Assembly (NCBI GenBank): GCA_018267215.1
Contig: JAFDYX010000019.1
Location: forward strand, 62,001 to 126,000
Direction of reading: 5' to 3'
DNA length: 64,000 nt
DNA from: Bacteroidota bacterium
GTDB taxonomy: Bacteria > Bacteroidota > Bacteroidia > Cytophagales > Cyclobacteriaceae
This document shows, piece after piece, positions 34,682 through 44,698 of this stretch. How positions within the stretch are numbered: the first letter of the stretch is position 1; each line of letters opens with the position of its first letter. The notes beneath the pieces were generated by a model. It was not told where the DNA came from. It saw only the letters and a list, made by a program, of their open reading frames with translations, and did no database searches. A program made the position numbers and the translations under genes.

Positions 34682-34992
34682 GACATTGTTTTTTAAGGCC
34701 GAGTGAAGTTAATAAAAAGTCTGGGCTCCGGTTGCAGAGCCCAGACTTATCAAACCAAACACAAGTTTTCTAAAAACTTTTATCACCTAAATCATCAACT
34801 CTAACCTGAATGAGTTTTCAGAAATACTTGATTTCTTCCCGCTAAATAAAAATTTCGATACCTGTTTTACAACCCTCTAATTTCGGTATTTGTAACTCTT
34901 GTACGAAGGCTCAAATTTTATAGCTGTTCAGCATTTGCACTGTCGAACGATAGTATAAAAGAATTTTAAATTCTTCTTATGGGTAGATTTTT
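34682..34992. other. Intergenic stretch with terminator and near-palindrome
   Basis: This 311-bp gap between two minus-strand genes holds a strong hairpin at 34711-34748. It also holds a 17-bp near-palindrome (AAGAATTT-T-AAATTCTT, centred at about 34967), just after the BRO gene stop on its strand, which could be a second weak termination or binding site. No open frame of note is seen. Confidence 0.5.
34711..34748 (-). terminator. Strong hairpin, minus-strand terminator
   Basis: A perfect 12-bp stem (AAGTCTGGGCTC with GAGCCCAGACTT, loop of 8 nt) is followed, on the minus strand, by TTTTTATT. It lies 245 nt after the BRO gene stop and 30 nt before the SnoaL/DinB gene start, so it separates those two transcripts. 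Confidence 0.82.
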
Positions 34993-35853
34993 TTATTTGT
35001 CTTTCGATTTTTTATTTCCGATTTGTTTTATGTCTTTCCCTTTTAGTGATGTCTTTGCATTGAAGGACGTAACTACTTTTTTTCCTGTTTGGGCTTCCAA
35101 CTCCAATCGGGCTACATTTGCTACATTTCCACCACGTTTGGCAATTTTTGCACTTTCTTCAAAAGTTTTTGGTGTTTCTGTTTGAGAAATATCTTTGGTA
35201 GAAGCCTCTGCAAGCATATTCAAAATCAATTCGGTGTTGGTCATATTGTCCCGAAGATTTTCCTTTTTCAAGCCTTTGAGGATTTTATATTCTTTGGTTG
35301 TCTTGCCGCTCCACGCTTTGGTTATGATGTCAGTCAAGGTTGCAAATTGTAAACCCTCTTTTAGTCCTCGCTTTTTCCATTCGTCCGTGAGTTCTTTACG
35401 GATCTCAATACTTTTCAGACGTTGGTTAATCCAATTTTCAGAATAACCCAATTTCAGATATTGTTCTAAAGCCCTATCAATAGTAATTTCAGGGTCTTGC
35501 ATTTCGCCCAATCGTTCAGACGCTAACTGTGCCAACCACAATTTAAAAGGTTCTGCCTTTGGTGACGGAATGGATTGAATTAACCTGAAAATCTGTTCGG
35601 TATCGGCTACGTCTGTTTTGTAAAATTTCCCGTCTGATGATTGCATTTTCAGTTGTCCGATTTTTTCGGACAACTCACTTCCTTCCTTTTTTAGCTTGGT
35701 TTTCAGATCGTTCCAATACTTTCTTGGGCGGTCTGTCCCGGTAAGCACCTCAATTACGTCAATGACTGAAATATACCAAAGTTCCTTTTCTTCGTCCCAA
35801 AGGGTGCGAACTTGTTTTTGTTCAAATATTCTTATGGCATTTTCCTTTTTCAC
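34993..35853 (-). CDS. BRO-N domain protein
   Basis: A 286-residue protein. The N-terminal region contains KQVRTLWDEEKELWYISVIDVIEVLTGTDRPRKYWNDLKTKL, the BRO-N/phage antirepressor-like DNA-binding domain. The central part (FKLWLAQLASERLGEMQDPEITIDRALEQYLKLGYSENWINQRLKSIEIRKELTDEW) is characteristic of the bacterial subfamily seen in DinD and other phage-linked proteins. The C-terminus is Lys-rich. No integrase or phage gene is beside it. It is probably a regulator or nucleic-acid-binding protein brought in by a mobile element. Confidence 0.85.
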   Translation of the reverse strand: MKKENAIRIFEQKQVRTLWDEEKELWYISVIDVIEVLTGTDRPRKYWNDLKTKLKKEGSELSEKIGQLKMQSSDGKFYKTDVADTEQIFRLIQSIPSPKAEPFKLWLAQLASERLGEMQDPEITIDRALEQYLKLGYSENWINQRLKSIEIRKELTDEWKKRGLKEGLQFATLTDIITKAWSGKTTKEYKILKGLKKENLRDNMTNTELILNMLAEASTKDISQTETPKTFEESAKIAKRGGNVANVARLELEAQTGKKVVTSFNAKTSLKGKDIKQIGNKKSKDK

Positions 35854-36036
35854 CTATCGCATTTAAGAATTGACACTACGAAGATAAAAAATAAGTTGTG
35901 TGAAAATTCTTATGCGTGAAATCTGAGTTCAACTAATAAGTGCAACACAAGAGGTTAAAAGAAAGGGAGAACGAATCCCCCCTTCAATTGACCAAGTTTA
36001 TTAAATGTCCGTCAGTTTGATGGTAGCGCAAGCCGG

Positions 36037-38235
36037 TTATATTTTTACCCCCATCGTCACATAAAACGAGCGGCCATCTCCGGGCAAAATGCCGGGGCCG
36101 GGATACATATTTATCCTCCGGCTAAAGTAGCGAACATCTAAGAGGTTGTTAATCCCGGCTGAAATATGATACTGTTTTAAAAACTTCCAGTCGCAAGCCC
36201 AATCAAACAGCGTATAACTCGGAATATAACCCACCACACCGGTAGCCACGGAGGTAGTATTATTGGCATCGCTGTATTGATCGCTCACATAGCTGCCTTG
36301 CAGGGTCGTGGTTATATTTTTATGGCGCAACTCCAGCCCCGCTCGCTCAATCCAGTCGGGTACATTTTCTACGCGGTTTCCAACAAGCGAAATATTGCTG
36401 TTGTTATTGCTAAACTGGCCGCTGACATAGCGGGCGTGGGTGTATGCCAATGAACTGAACAAACGCAGGTCTGTTGTTTTAGAAACCCCACCCATCGCTT
36501 TCAGCAACGAAAAATTGAAATAAGCTTCAATGCCTTGTGCTACAGAGTTTCCGATGTTGGTAGTGAACAGATAGGTAGTGCTGCTGCCGGTTTCGGTGAG
36601 GTTGCCGATTTTGTTGCCATAAAAAAGATAAAAGGCATTGACATCGAACGAAAGTAAATCAGAAACTTGCCCGCGATAACCCAGGTCAATATCGTATCCT
36701 TTACTGTCTTTCAGGTTGGGGTCGATCACCCCGATTTGCGTAGCCGGTGTAATGTTGGCATACAAGTAAGGACGATAGGCTTGCGAAATATTTCCGTACC
36801 ACTGTGTTGACGGAGAGGCTTGCCATTGCATTCCCAAACCAAACAATGGAAAAGTACGGTTGCCTTGGTAAGAAACCGGAAACGTGGCGTGATTGATTAC
36901 GCCCGTCAAATCTGATTGAATGATTTCATAGCGAACTCCGGGCGTAACAGAAAACGACTTGCTTACCTGAAACATATTTTCAGCAAAGACTGCGTAGTTG
37001 ATGGTGTTAAACTGAAGGTTGATTCCATACGGAGCTACCAGTGTCATATCGTTCGTGGCGGCTGTGGTGCCTACTCCTTTTTGTTTTCTTAAAGTCTGCT
37101 GGTCGAAATAACGGAACCCACCTGCCAGTTTAGCGGCTGTGTTTCCGATCGTATATTCATGAAGCAGGCGCGCCTCCGTAGTAAACCCTTTGTAAAAATC
37201 GCGATCAACTTGCCGCGGGTTATAGCTGCCCAGCGTTGTATTGATGGTGTCGTTGATGTTGGGTGTATTGATAAACTGCACACTGCTGCGCTCACCCCAA
37301 ATGCCGTTGGTGGTTACCTGTAAATGTGTTTGAGGTGAGAGTTCATAATTTAAAATCAAGGCAGGGATGTTGATGATCGGGTCGAAATAATTTCTTGCCC
37401 GGTTCGACTGTCGCGCGTTTTGGTGGAACTGAGCGTCTGTCAGTCCTCCGGCAATCTGCAGGCGTGTGTCAGTTCGTGAAAACTGAAAGGCTAAACTTCC
37501 TTTCTTAGAAAATTGATATTTGATGTTGGCATAGTAAGCTTTGTATTGATAAGCATTGTTGGGCCGCCACCCATCGGCATGGCGGTTATCATAGTAGGCA
37601 TAGTAACTTATTTTTCCTTTGGTGCCGCCCACGGCATTAAAGGAATTGAACGAATTGAAAGAGCCCACCGTCTGCTCGCTCTCCAGCGAAAATGCTTTAT
37701 TGGGGTCACCTTCTTTCAACACATAGTTCATCATGCCGCCAAACTGGCTGCCAAACTGCAACGCTGCCGAGCCGCGTACCAATTGCACCTGGCTTACTGC
37801 CTGCATGGGCACGGCATAGTGGTTTTCGGGGTAACCGAAAATATCGGAGTTGGTGTTGTAGCCGTTTTGCCGCATGTTCATTTCAATGCTGCGGTGGGCG
37901 TCTGTGCCACGGCTACCGATGTTCATTTGGGTGCCGGTTCCGTCCATATCCCACAGATTGATGCCGGGTATTTTAGCAAAAACCATACGCCCCAAATTTT
38001 GAGGAAGATTGGCTTCGCCCTCGCTCAGGGAGATGACGTTTGTCTTCTTGCCCGAAAAGATGTTCACTCCTCGTACTTCAGGCAAATAAGTTTTGTAGCC
38101 CTGCCCGGTGATGATAATATGCTCCAGCATACGTGTAGGTAAAGAATCGGTCGGAGTAACGGATTGTGCGTGGCCGATTGTAGTTACCAACACTATTGCG
38201 AGCAGAAGAAAATATTTTTTGATAACGATATTCAT
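36037..38235 (-). CDS. TonB-dependent receptor, FecA-like
   Basis: A 732-residue outer-membrane receptor. A signal peptide (residues 1-23) is followed by a plug domain (LSEGEANLPQNLGRMVFAKIPGINLWD ... GTQMNIGSRGTDAHRSIEMN) and a beta-barrel to the C-terminal aromatic end (YVTMGVKI). The plug region, with YPENHYAVPMQAVSQVQLVRGSAALQFGSQFGGMMNYV, matches FecA-type ferric-dicitrate receptors. It has no N-terminal carboxypeptidase-like domain or signalling domain, unlike FecA itself, so it is a pure transporter. No ferric siderophore genes are nearby. The small downstream-strand neighbour at 38386 may be its partner. The substrate is inferred, not proved. Confidence 0.9.
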   Translation of the reverse strand: MNIVIKKYFLLLAIVLVTTIGHAQSVTPTDSLPTRMLEHIIITGQGYKTYLPEVRGVNIFSGKKTNVISLSEGEANLPQNLGRMVFAKIPGINLWDMDGTGTQMNIGSRGTDAHRSIEMNMRQNGYNTNSDIFGYPENHYAVPMQAVSQVQLVRGSAALQFGSQFGGMMNYVLKEGDPNKAFSLESEQTVGSFNSFNSFNAVGGTKGKISYYAYYDNRHADGWRPNNAYQYKAYYANIKYQFSKKGSLAFQFSRTDTRLQIAGGLTDAQFHQNARQSNRARNYFDPIINIPALILNYELSPQTHLQVTTNGIWGERSSVQFINTPNINDTINTTLGSYNPRQVDRDFYKGFTTEARLLHEYTIGNTAAKLAGGFRYFDQQTLRKQKGVGTTAATNDMTLVAPYGINLQFNTINYAVFAENMFQVSKSFSVTPGVRYEIIQSDLTGVINHATFPVSYQGNRTFPLFGLGMQWQASPSTQWYGNISQAYRPYLYANITPATQIGVIDPNLKDSKGYDIDLGYRGQVSDLLSFDVNAFYLFYGNKIGNLTETGSSTTYLFTTNIGNSVAQGIEAYFNFSLLKAMGGVSKTTDLRLFSSLAYTHARYVSGQFSNNNSNISLVGNRVENVPDWIERAGLELRHKNITTTLQGSYVSDQYSDANNTTSVATGVVGYIPSYTLFDWACDWKFLKQYHISAGINNLLDVRYFSRRINMYPGPGILPGDGRSFYVTMGVKI

Positions 38236-38385
38236 AATTGATTGAAATTAAAAAAATGGATAGAACGCTGTTCGATATAAACAGCACGATAATCAGGCTT
38301 TTTGTTTTTTAACATGACAGACCTGTTGCCAATGAAGCAACCAGAGCAGCTCAGGTAAAACTTAAAACCTTTTGAACCTCATAGG

Positions 38386-38928
38386 TTATGAGAGAACCTC
38401 GGGAGGAGGAGAAAATATGACGAGAAGAGAAGAGATTGGTTTTTCTTTTAGGTCGGGCAAAGGCAAAACCAAACACCAACCCACCGAAACAGCCTGAAGG
38501 CTGCTGTAACTTGATACAAACTCTTTGGTAAAACAGGTAATTAATTTTGCATTCGACTTTGAAGTCGGCACATCGTTGTTGGCCTGAGCGAAATCGGTAA
38601 TAGATTTTTTAAGATCTGTTTTGTGTTTGTTCTTTACCATCACCACCAGCAGCGTGTCGTTTACCAAATTGTGTTTGGCTATCCGGTAAAATTCGCCTTT
38701 GTATTCAAATTCGCCATCAGCGCGCTCGTAGCCATCAAAGTTGGGCGGGTAGGGCAAAGCCATGGGGATTTTAATAATGATGGCATCGCTGCCGGAATAA
38801 CTTTCTTCGTCAATTTTTTTTGATAAATCTGGCGTGGCCTGATCGCGCAAAGCCAAATAAAGACCATAATAGCCGGCTGAGTTGAACAGGAAAAGTACCA
38901 ACAGAAATAGGGAGACTGCCTTTTTCAA
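38386..38928 (-). CDS. Exported protein of unknown function next to FecA-like receptor
   Basis: A 180-residue protein with a hydrophobic signal or anchor (KKAVSLFLLVLFLFNSAGYY) and a polar domain (YERADGEFEYKGEFYRIAKH, NDTLLVVMVKNKHKTDLKKSITDF). The C-terminus (KEKPISSLLVIFSPPPEVLS) is hydrophobic and proline-rich. I recognise no family. It is upstream of the TonB-dependent receptor on the same strand with a 150-bp gap that contains a hairpin at the stop codon (AACCT-CATAGGTT at 38375-38387). Small secreted proteins of this sort are frequent beside iron receptors; a role in that system is a guess. Confidence 0.6.
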   Translation of the reverse strand: MKKAVSLFLLVLFLFNSAGYYGLYLALRDQATPDLSKKIDEESYSGSDAIIIKIPMALPYPPNFDGYERADGEFEYKGEFYRIAKHNLVNDTLLVVMVKNKHKTDLKKSITDFAQANNDVPTSKSNAKLITCFTKEFVSSYSSLQAVSVGWCLVLPLPDLKEKPISSLLVIFSPPPEVLS

Positions 38929-39004
38929 TTTTTATTTTGTCTTCGGCAAAGCTACATAAGTAGAGGAGCGAAACAAATGTAAAAAATCAGTAGGCGGTGT
39001 CGCG

Positions 39005-41392
39005 CTACTCGCTGCGCAGGCTCTTCACCGGGTTTATCAACGCGGCTTTGATTGACTGATAACTTACCGTACTCAGTGTAATGATGAGTGCCCCTAAACC
39101 CGAGGCTATAAAAATCCACCAGACCAAGTTGGTATGATATTCATACTGGCTAAGCCAGTTGTTCATAAAATAATAAGACAACGGCATAGAAATAATAAAC
39201 GACAAAAACACCAGCACCACAAAATCGCGCGACAGCATTTGCCAAAGGGCAAACACCGAGGCGCCCATTACTTTGCGCACGCCTATTTCTTTGGTGCGCT
39301 GTTCGGCTACGAAACTGGCCAAACCAAAAATACCCAAACAACTGATCAGCACGGAGAGCGAAGCAAAAAAACTGGCCAGCTTGCCCACGCGCTCCTCATC
39401 GCCAAACTTGCGGGCATAGTCTTCGTCCACAAAGGTGTATTCAAAAGGCGCTGAGGGACTATATTTTTTAAAAACATTTTCTACCGTGCGGATGGCCTGA
39501 TGGGCATCGGTGGTTTTATTGAGCTTTATTAATACAACATTTCCTTCATCTTTGGAGATATGAAACAGGGAGGGGCGCACCGGCTCGTAGGGCGACTCCA
39601 CCACCATATCTTTGATGATGCCGATAATGGTAAACGGGCGCTTATCCCATGTAAGCACTTCCCCGATGGGGTTTTCAAGCCCTAAAAATTTTTCCATGGA
39701 TTCGTTCATCACAAACGCCAGCGAGTCTGTGGCGTGGTCGCGCGAAAAATCGCGCCCGGCTTTAAATTGCCAGCCCACCGTTTTGCCATATTCGTAGGTT
39801 ACTCCGTTGTTAGGAAAATCGATAGCCAAACTCGGGTCTTTCCCTTTCCAGGTAAAACCACCATTGCTGTTCCATACCTGCGTGGGCGGGCTCCCCGACT
39901 CGGCCATCTCCTCCACGGCACCGGCAGTTTTCAATTCGTTGCGCACAGTTTCAAATTTCTGATGGATGTCGTTGGTTGACATCGAAATTTGAATCAGGCT
40001 GCTGCGGTCGTAACCCACCGGCCGGTTTTTGGCGTATTCAATCTGGCGGAATACAACGATGGTGCCAATAATGAGTGTAACCGATACGGCAAACTGTATC
40101 ACTACCAGCACTTGCCGCGGCAAAGACGCAAGCCTGCCCGTGCGAAAGGTGCCTTTCAAAACTTTTACCGGCTGAAAAGAAGACAAATAAAAAGAGGGGT
40201 AACTTCCGGCAACAAGTCCGGTAAAAACGCTGAAGAGAATGCCGATGCCCCAAAACGAAATACTGCCCCACGGCATGCTCAACTTTTTGTCGGCTACGGT
40301 ATTAAAAAAAGGTAGTGTTAGCTGTACCAGCAGCACGGCAATAGTCAATGAAAATAAAGAGACCAAGATAGATTCGCTGAAAAACTGGCCGACCAGTTGC
40401 CAGCGCAAAGAGCCTACTGATTTTCGGATGCCTACTTCTTTGGCTCTTTTTTCAGAGCGGGCTGTGCTCAGGTTCATAAAATTGATACACGCCAGCAGCA
40501 AGACGAACACACCGATGGTTCCAAACAAATAAACAAATTCAATTCTTCCGCCTACATTTTTTCCGTTTTTAAATTCAGCGTATAAATGCCACTTGCTCAT
40601 GGGGTGTAGAAATACTTCGGGTTTATATTTCCGATTCTCCTCGTCTTTTAGTTTGTTCAATTTTACGTTGATGATTTTAGCCGATACTTTTTCCAGGTCA
40701 GCACCTTCTGCCAGTTGCACAAATGTTTGGGTAAAATTGCTTCCCCACGGGTCATCCATTTTTTTTATCCACGGGTTGCTGATCAGGTAAAGTTCCCACG
40801 GCAGCAGGTAGCCCATGCCGCGAAAAAAAGTATTGTGAGGTAAATCTTCATACACACCTGTTACTTTTACATCTGCTTGGTTGTCTATTCGCATCAGTTG
40901 CCCCAGTGGGTCGGCATCTCCAAAAAAGGCTTTGGCTACAGATTCAGATAATAAAATGGAGTGTGGGTCTTTCAGCCCCTCGCGTGTGCCTTTTAGCATG
41001 TGCAGTGTGAGCATGTCGGTTACTTCAGGTTCAAAGTAATAACCGCTTTTGTTGAACATTTTATCGCCATGGGTAAGTATATGCGGCAAGTTCCACGAGG
41101 CTTGCAACACGTATTTAAAATCGCTGCCAAAGAGGTTTCGAATTTCTTCACCCATCAGGTAAGGGTTCGATACCTGTGAAGTGCGCACTCCATTGTAAAG
41201 GTTATGTTGCCATACCTGCGCAATGCGATCATAATTTTCGTGGTAGCGATCGTAGGTCAGTTCATCCCACATCCAAAGACTAATAAGCAAAGCCACCGCC
41301 ATGCCGATAGAGAGCCCGATAATGTTGATGAATGAAAAACCTTTGTTCTTCAATAAAGTGCGGAAGGCAACCAGGAGGTAATTTTTTAACAT
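39005..41392 (-). CDS. MacB/FtsX-type permease of ABC transporter
   Basis: A protein of 795 residues from the ATG at 41392 (an extra upstream ATG at 41398 gives two more). It has two FtsX-like repeats. An N-terminal membrane segment (GFSFINIIGLSIGMAVALLISLWMW) is followed by a periplasmic domain, then membrane helices around residues 285-400 (GVFVLLLACINFMNLST and IGILFSVFTGLVAGS). A second periplasmic part precedes the last helices (LIITLSTVSYQSIKAALINPVKSLRSE). The closing NPVKSLRSE is typical of Cytophagales permeases. No ATPase is beside it, so a free or distant MacB-type ATPase is assumed. Substrate unknown. Confidence 0.88.
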   Translation of the reverse strand: MLKNYLLVAFRTLLKNKGFSFINIIGLSIGMAVALLISLWMWDELTYDRYHENYDRIAQVWQHNLYNGVRTSQVSNPYLMGEEIRNLFGSDFKYVLQASWNLPHILTHGDKMFNKSGYYFEPEVTDMLTLHMLKGTREGLKDPHSILLSESVAKAFFGDADPLGQLMRIDNQADVKVTGVYEDLPHNTFFRGMGYLLPWELYLISNPWIKKMDDPWGSNFTQTFVQLAEGADLEKVSAKIINVKLNKLKDEENRKYKPEVFLHPMSKWHLYAEFKNGKNVGGRIEFVYLFGTIGVFVLLLACINFMNLSTARSEKRAKEVGIRKSVGSLRWQLVGQFFSESILVSLFSLTIAVLLVQLTLPFFNTVADKKLSMPWGSISFWGIGILFSVFTGLVAGSYPSFYLSSFQPVKVLKGTFRTGRLASLPRQVLVVIQFAVSVTLIIGTIVVFRQIEYAKNRPVGYDRSSLIQISMSTNDIHQKFETVRNELKTAGAVEEMAESGSPPTQVWNSNGGFTWKGKDPSLAIDFPNNGVTYEYGKTVGWQFKAGRDFSRDHATDSLAFVMNESMEKFLGLENPIGEVLTWDKRPFTIIGIIKDMVVESPYEPVRPSLFHISKDEGNVVLIKLNKTTDAHQAIRTVENVFKKYSPSAPFEYTFVDEDYARKFGDEERVGKLASFFASLSVLISCLGIFGLASFVAEQRTKEIGVRKVMGASVFALWQMLSRDFVVLVFLSFIISMPLSYYFMNNWLSQYEYHTNLVWWIFIASGLGALIITLSTVSYQSIKAALINPVKSLRSE

Positions 41393-41622
41393 TATCATAT
41401 TAATGCTTTTGATGTATTAGATACTTGTTGGACAGAAAATAGTTTCAAAATGACGGAGATATTTTCTTAGATCTGTACAAAGACCGTTTGTGGGGCAAAA
41501 GGTTGCTTAAACTCGTTGAAGGATTTTTCTAATCTTAGCACAGCAACTGTACTGAAATGTGCAAGGTCTATTTCCTTCCGACCTAAAAGAACCTTACCTT
41601 TCCGGCAAAGTTTTCTTTAAAT

Positions 41623-42303
41623 ATGAAATACGTTGTCGGAATATTTTTTCTGCTTCTAACGGCTATGGCCGGAGCACAAGTACAAACAGGCAAAGCATCT
41701 TTTTATGCTGATTCATTTGAAGGCAGCACCACGGCCAGCGGTGAAAAATACAAGGCAAGCAAATTAACGGCAGCCCATAAAATCTTACCGTTTGGCACAG
41801 TGGTGCGTGTAACCAATCTGGCCACGCAGGCTCAGGTTGAAGTAACCATCAACGACCGCGGCCCATACAAAGAAGGCCGGGTGATAGATTTGTCGAGGGC
41901 GGCAGCAGAAAAATTGGGGATGATCAATACAGGCGTAGCCGATGTAAAAATTGAAATAGTAGATGCCGGAGACGGCAAAACCAAAACACCTGCCGTAGCA
42001 GTAGATCATGTAGCTGTAGAAGAAAAAGAATATTACGACTTTAAAATCAGCCCGGTGGTGCCCAAAGGATTTGGGGCACAGGTGGGCACTTACCAGGAGT
42101 TAGTAAACCTGTTTCGCATTTCGGAAACGCTAAAAAACAAATACAAAAAGAAAATCATCGTACAGGTGAAAGTAATCAATGGTGTGAAATACTATGCCTT
42201 GATTCTCGGCCCTTTGGGCAATCGCGAAAAAGCCGAAACATTGGTAAGCGATTTAAAGAAACAATTTCCCGATGCCTTTGTGTTTGATTACTCGAAAAAT
42301 TGA
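41623..42303 (+). CDS. RlpA-like septal ring protein with SPOR domain
   Basis: A 226-residue exported protein: signal peptide, an RlpA-like double-psi beta-barrel at about 20-110 (QTGKASFYADSFEGSTTASGEKYKASKLTAAHKILPFGTVVRV, INDRGPYKEGRVIDLS), then a SPOR domain at about 145-225 (GFGAQVGTYQELVNLFRI, VKVINGVKYYALILGP). RlpA proteins bind denuded glycan at the division septum, and some cleave glycan. Catalytic Asp/His of lytic RlpA may be present but were not verified. The 224-bp upstream region is shared with the divergent permease. The next gene starts inside this stop codon. Confidence 0.92.
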   Translation: MKYVVGIFFLLLTAMAGAQVQTGKASFYADSFEGSTTASGEKYKASKLTAAHKILPFGTVVRVTNLATQAQVEVTINDRGPYKEGRVIDLSRAAAEKLGMINTGVADVKIEIVDAGDGKTKTPAVAVDHVAVEEKEYYDFKISPVVPKGFGAQVGTYQELVNLFRISETLKNKYKKKIIVQVKVINGVKYYALILGPLGNREKAETLVSDLKKQFPDAFVFDYSKN

Positions 42304-43091
42304 TTGTGGCTGAACTGCTTGGTTATTTTTTTTCTGTATTGGTCGGGGTGGTGCTGGGCTTGCTGGGTGGTGGTGGCTCCATTTTGTCTATCCCCATTTT
42401 GGTTTACCTTTTTCAGATAGAACCCGTCATGGCTTCGGCCTACTCGTTGTTTGTGGTGGGGGCTACCAGTTTGGTGGGGGCAGTACCAAAATATCGCGAG
42501 CATCTGGTCAATCTTAAAACCGGAATCCTTTTCGGCATCCCTTCCATCGTTGCCATTTTTGTTACCCGGCATTGGATTGTTCCGGCAATTCCACCCGTGG
42601 TTTTTCAATTCGATAATTTTGAACTGACCAAACGCGAATTGTTGCTCGGCTTGTTTGCCCTGCTCATGGTGCTGGCTTCGTTTCAACTCATCCGGGCCAA
42701 ACGCGAAATGAGTTCGGACAACCGGAAGTTCAGGGTTTTTTTGGTGATTGTAGAGGGCGTGTTAATCGGATTCCTCACTGGTTTAGTAGGTGCAGGCGGT
42801 GGCTTTTTGATTATCCCCGCGCTTGTTTTTCTCACAGGCCTTCCGTTTAAAACTGCTGTGGGTACTTCATTGTTTATTATTGCCGTCAATTCGCTGGTAG
42901 GTTTCATAGGCGATTTGTTGAACCACACCATTGACTGGCCTTTTTTGCTTATTGTTACGGCACTGGCCATTGGCGGTATTTTGATAGGCAATTTTTTTTC
43001 GCGCAGGATTGCCGCCTTATACTTGCGCAAAACATTCGGCTGGTTTACGTTAGCCGTAGGCTGCTGGATTTTGTTTAAAGAATTTTTTTAA
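42300..43091 (+). CDS. TauE/SafE-family membrane transporter
   Basis: A 263-residue membrane protein with about eight hydrophobic segments. It carries the N-terminal glycine-rich repeat GLLGGGGSILSIPILVYL and the duplicated counterpart GLVGAGGGFLIIPALVFL, which define the TauE/SafE sulfite- and sulfonate-exporter family. The start is taken at the TTG at 42300, overlapping the rlpA stop; a GTG at 42306 is an alternative. Exports small anions such as sulfite or sulfoacetate in the family; the substrate here is unknown. Its stop overlaps the convergent amine oxidase stop by 4 bp. Confidence 0.88.
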   Translation: MIVAELLGYFFSVLVGVVLGLLGGGGSILSIPILVYLFQIEPVMASAYSLFVVGATSLVGAVPKYREHLVNLKTGILFGIPSIVAIFVTRHWIVPAIPPVVFQFDNFELTKRELLLGLFALLMVLASFQLIRAKREMSSDNRKFRVFLVIVEGVLIGFLTGLVGAGGGFLIIPALVFLTGLPFKTAVGTSLFIIAVNSLVGFIGDLLNHTIDWPFLLIVTALAIGGILIGNFFSRRIAALYLRKTFGWFTLAVGCWILFKEFF

Positions 43092-44587
43092 GCTGTAATG
43101 GATTGGATCAACTCCTTAGTTGCGCGGTCGGCCGAGTTTAATGCACCACTGATGGTTCCCGCATCACCACTAATATCGGTGGCTTCTCCGGCAAAGAAAA
43201 TCCGGTTGTTTACATTGGTGCCAAGGCTGATCCGATCCTGATGTGTAGAACCCACCAATGGATAGGAAATCCCTCCGCGAATGTATGGCTCTTTCAACCA
43301 GTCATAGCTGGTAACAACCGGGTCAGTCTCTTGCGGCACACCGTTGTTAAAAATAGTTTGGCGTATAACCCATTTCGATGCCAGCCCCGGGTAATTTCCG
43401 GAAGTGTCGGGGTAAAGCGAATCCAATTCGTTGAGGATCAGGTTGACGGCAGTTAACCCCGGCTGTTGTGACAGGTGCAGTGCCGGCTGGCCATAAGCAG
43501 TTACTACTAATGTACTATTAAATGTGCCCCGGTTATACCCACCGTTCATGTATTGAGGGCCAAAGCTTCCTCCCCATAAAAAACCAGAATTACTGCCCCA
43601 GAAATTTTTCTTAAAATCTATAATCATGCGAAAGCACGGATCCATACCAAATTTTTGTGCAGCCGCAGTATTAATGGAAGGCAGCGAAGGAGTGAAGGCA
43701 ATATCTCCGCCTTGCAGTATGGTGAGTGGCACGGTTACAATTGCCTTATCTACTTGATATTGTTTTCCGTTTTTATCGGTGATGTTAATTTTTTCACCAC
43801 TGTAATCAATGGATGTTACAGCCGTGTTAAATAATACCAGTTTGATGGCATTGCTGAAGCGCGACAGCAGAATATCCTGAAGCGTATTACTTTTTACCGT
43901 CAACCTTTTAGTGTCGTGTTGCCGCAGGTGCAGTTCGCCCCCCACACCTGATGCGCTCACCAGATCGTAAGTGGAGCCATATAAATTAGATGCTTCCGAA
44001 TTGAGCAGCGACTGTGCCCGTGTGCTGACACCGGCAGCCGATTGGATGGATGCGTTGCTGGTATTGCCGTTCAGCGTTGAAACAAAATTCTGTACAGCCT
44101 GAAAATCAGAATCTCCTTGCCACCCCGAGGCATTGTTGACCTGACCACCTAAAAAATAATTGTCGGTGGCAGTGCCCAAATCAATTAAGGGAACACTCAA
44201 TATCTGAGTGATATTGCCGAGCGATGAGTCTGATCCATAAATAATATCGCCACCTAATTCTATAGGAAAATCATTTAATGGAGTATAAGCGTTATTATAG
44301 AGATAAGCAGCCGTTGCATTGTTGTTAGTAATATCATTAGCAGAGAATGACCGTATTCGCCCGCCAAAACGGCTGCTGGCTTCCAGCACCGTTACTTTTA
44401 ATCCCTTAGATGATAAAATATCGGCAGCATATAAACCGGCAGCCCCGGCACCGATAATGGCGATAGACCCGTTGTAATTAATGGTAGGAACAATCTTTTC
44501 CTTTTTACAGGAAGAAAACAAATGAGGGGCTACAAGCCCGGCCGTTAGCCCCAAACCGATTTGTTGTATGGCTTTTCTTCTTTTCAA
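43088..44587 (-). CDS. Exported flavin amine oxidase-like protein
   Basis: A 499-residue flavoprotein. The N-terminus combines a twin-arginine-like stretch (RRKAIQQIGLGLTAG) with a lipobox ending in Cys (LFSSC), so it is probably exported folded, with FAD, and lipid-anchored. FAD-binding GAGAAGLYAADIL at about residues 47-59 and VTVLEASSRFGGRIRSF are the monoamine-oxidase signatures. The C-terminal FFAGEATDISGDAGTISGALNSADRATKEL is the FAD-contacting end. It oxidises an unknown amine substrate. The pocket residues cannot be inferred. Single gene. Confidence 0.87.
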   Translation of the reverse strand: MKRRKAIQQIGLGLTAGLVAPHLFSSCKKEKIVPTINYNGSIAIIGAGAAGLYAADILSSKGLKVTVLEASSRFGGRIRSFSANDITNNNATAAYLYNNAYTPLNDFPIELGGDIIYGSDSSLGNITQILSVPLIDLGTATDNYFLGGQVNNASGWQGDSDFQAVQNFVSTLNGNTSNASIQSAAGVSTRAQSLLNSEASNLYGSTYDLVSASGVGGELHLRQHDTKRLTVKSNTLQDILLSRFSNAIKLVLFNTAVTSIDYSGEKINITDKNGKQYQVDKAIVTVPLTILQGGDIAFTPSLPSINTAAAQKFGMDPCFRMIIDFKKNFWGSNSGFLWGGSFGPQYMNGGYNRGTFNSTLVVTAYGQPALHLSQQPGLTAVNLILNELDSLYPDTSGNYPGLASKWVIRQTIFNNGVPQETDPVVTSYDWLKEPYIRGGISYPLVGSTHQDRISLGTNVNNRIFFAGEATDISGDAGTISGALNSADRATKELIQSITA

Positions 44588-44698
44588 AACAATGAATCAA
44601 TCCGAAAGATAGAAAATCCCGTTTGTTTCCAAATTACCGTTAGTCGGGTTTTAAAGTATTTTGTCCTACAGAATTGATTATTTTGAGGAAATTTTTTT

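Noticed and set aside
37513-38142. Long antisense ORF (209 codons) opposite the FecA-like receptor
   Set aside because: It lies wholly inside the clear coding frame of the receptor. The protein reads like a reversed-frame artefact with no domain or signal peptide.
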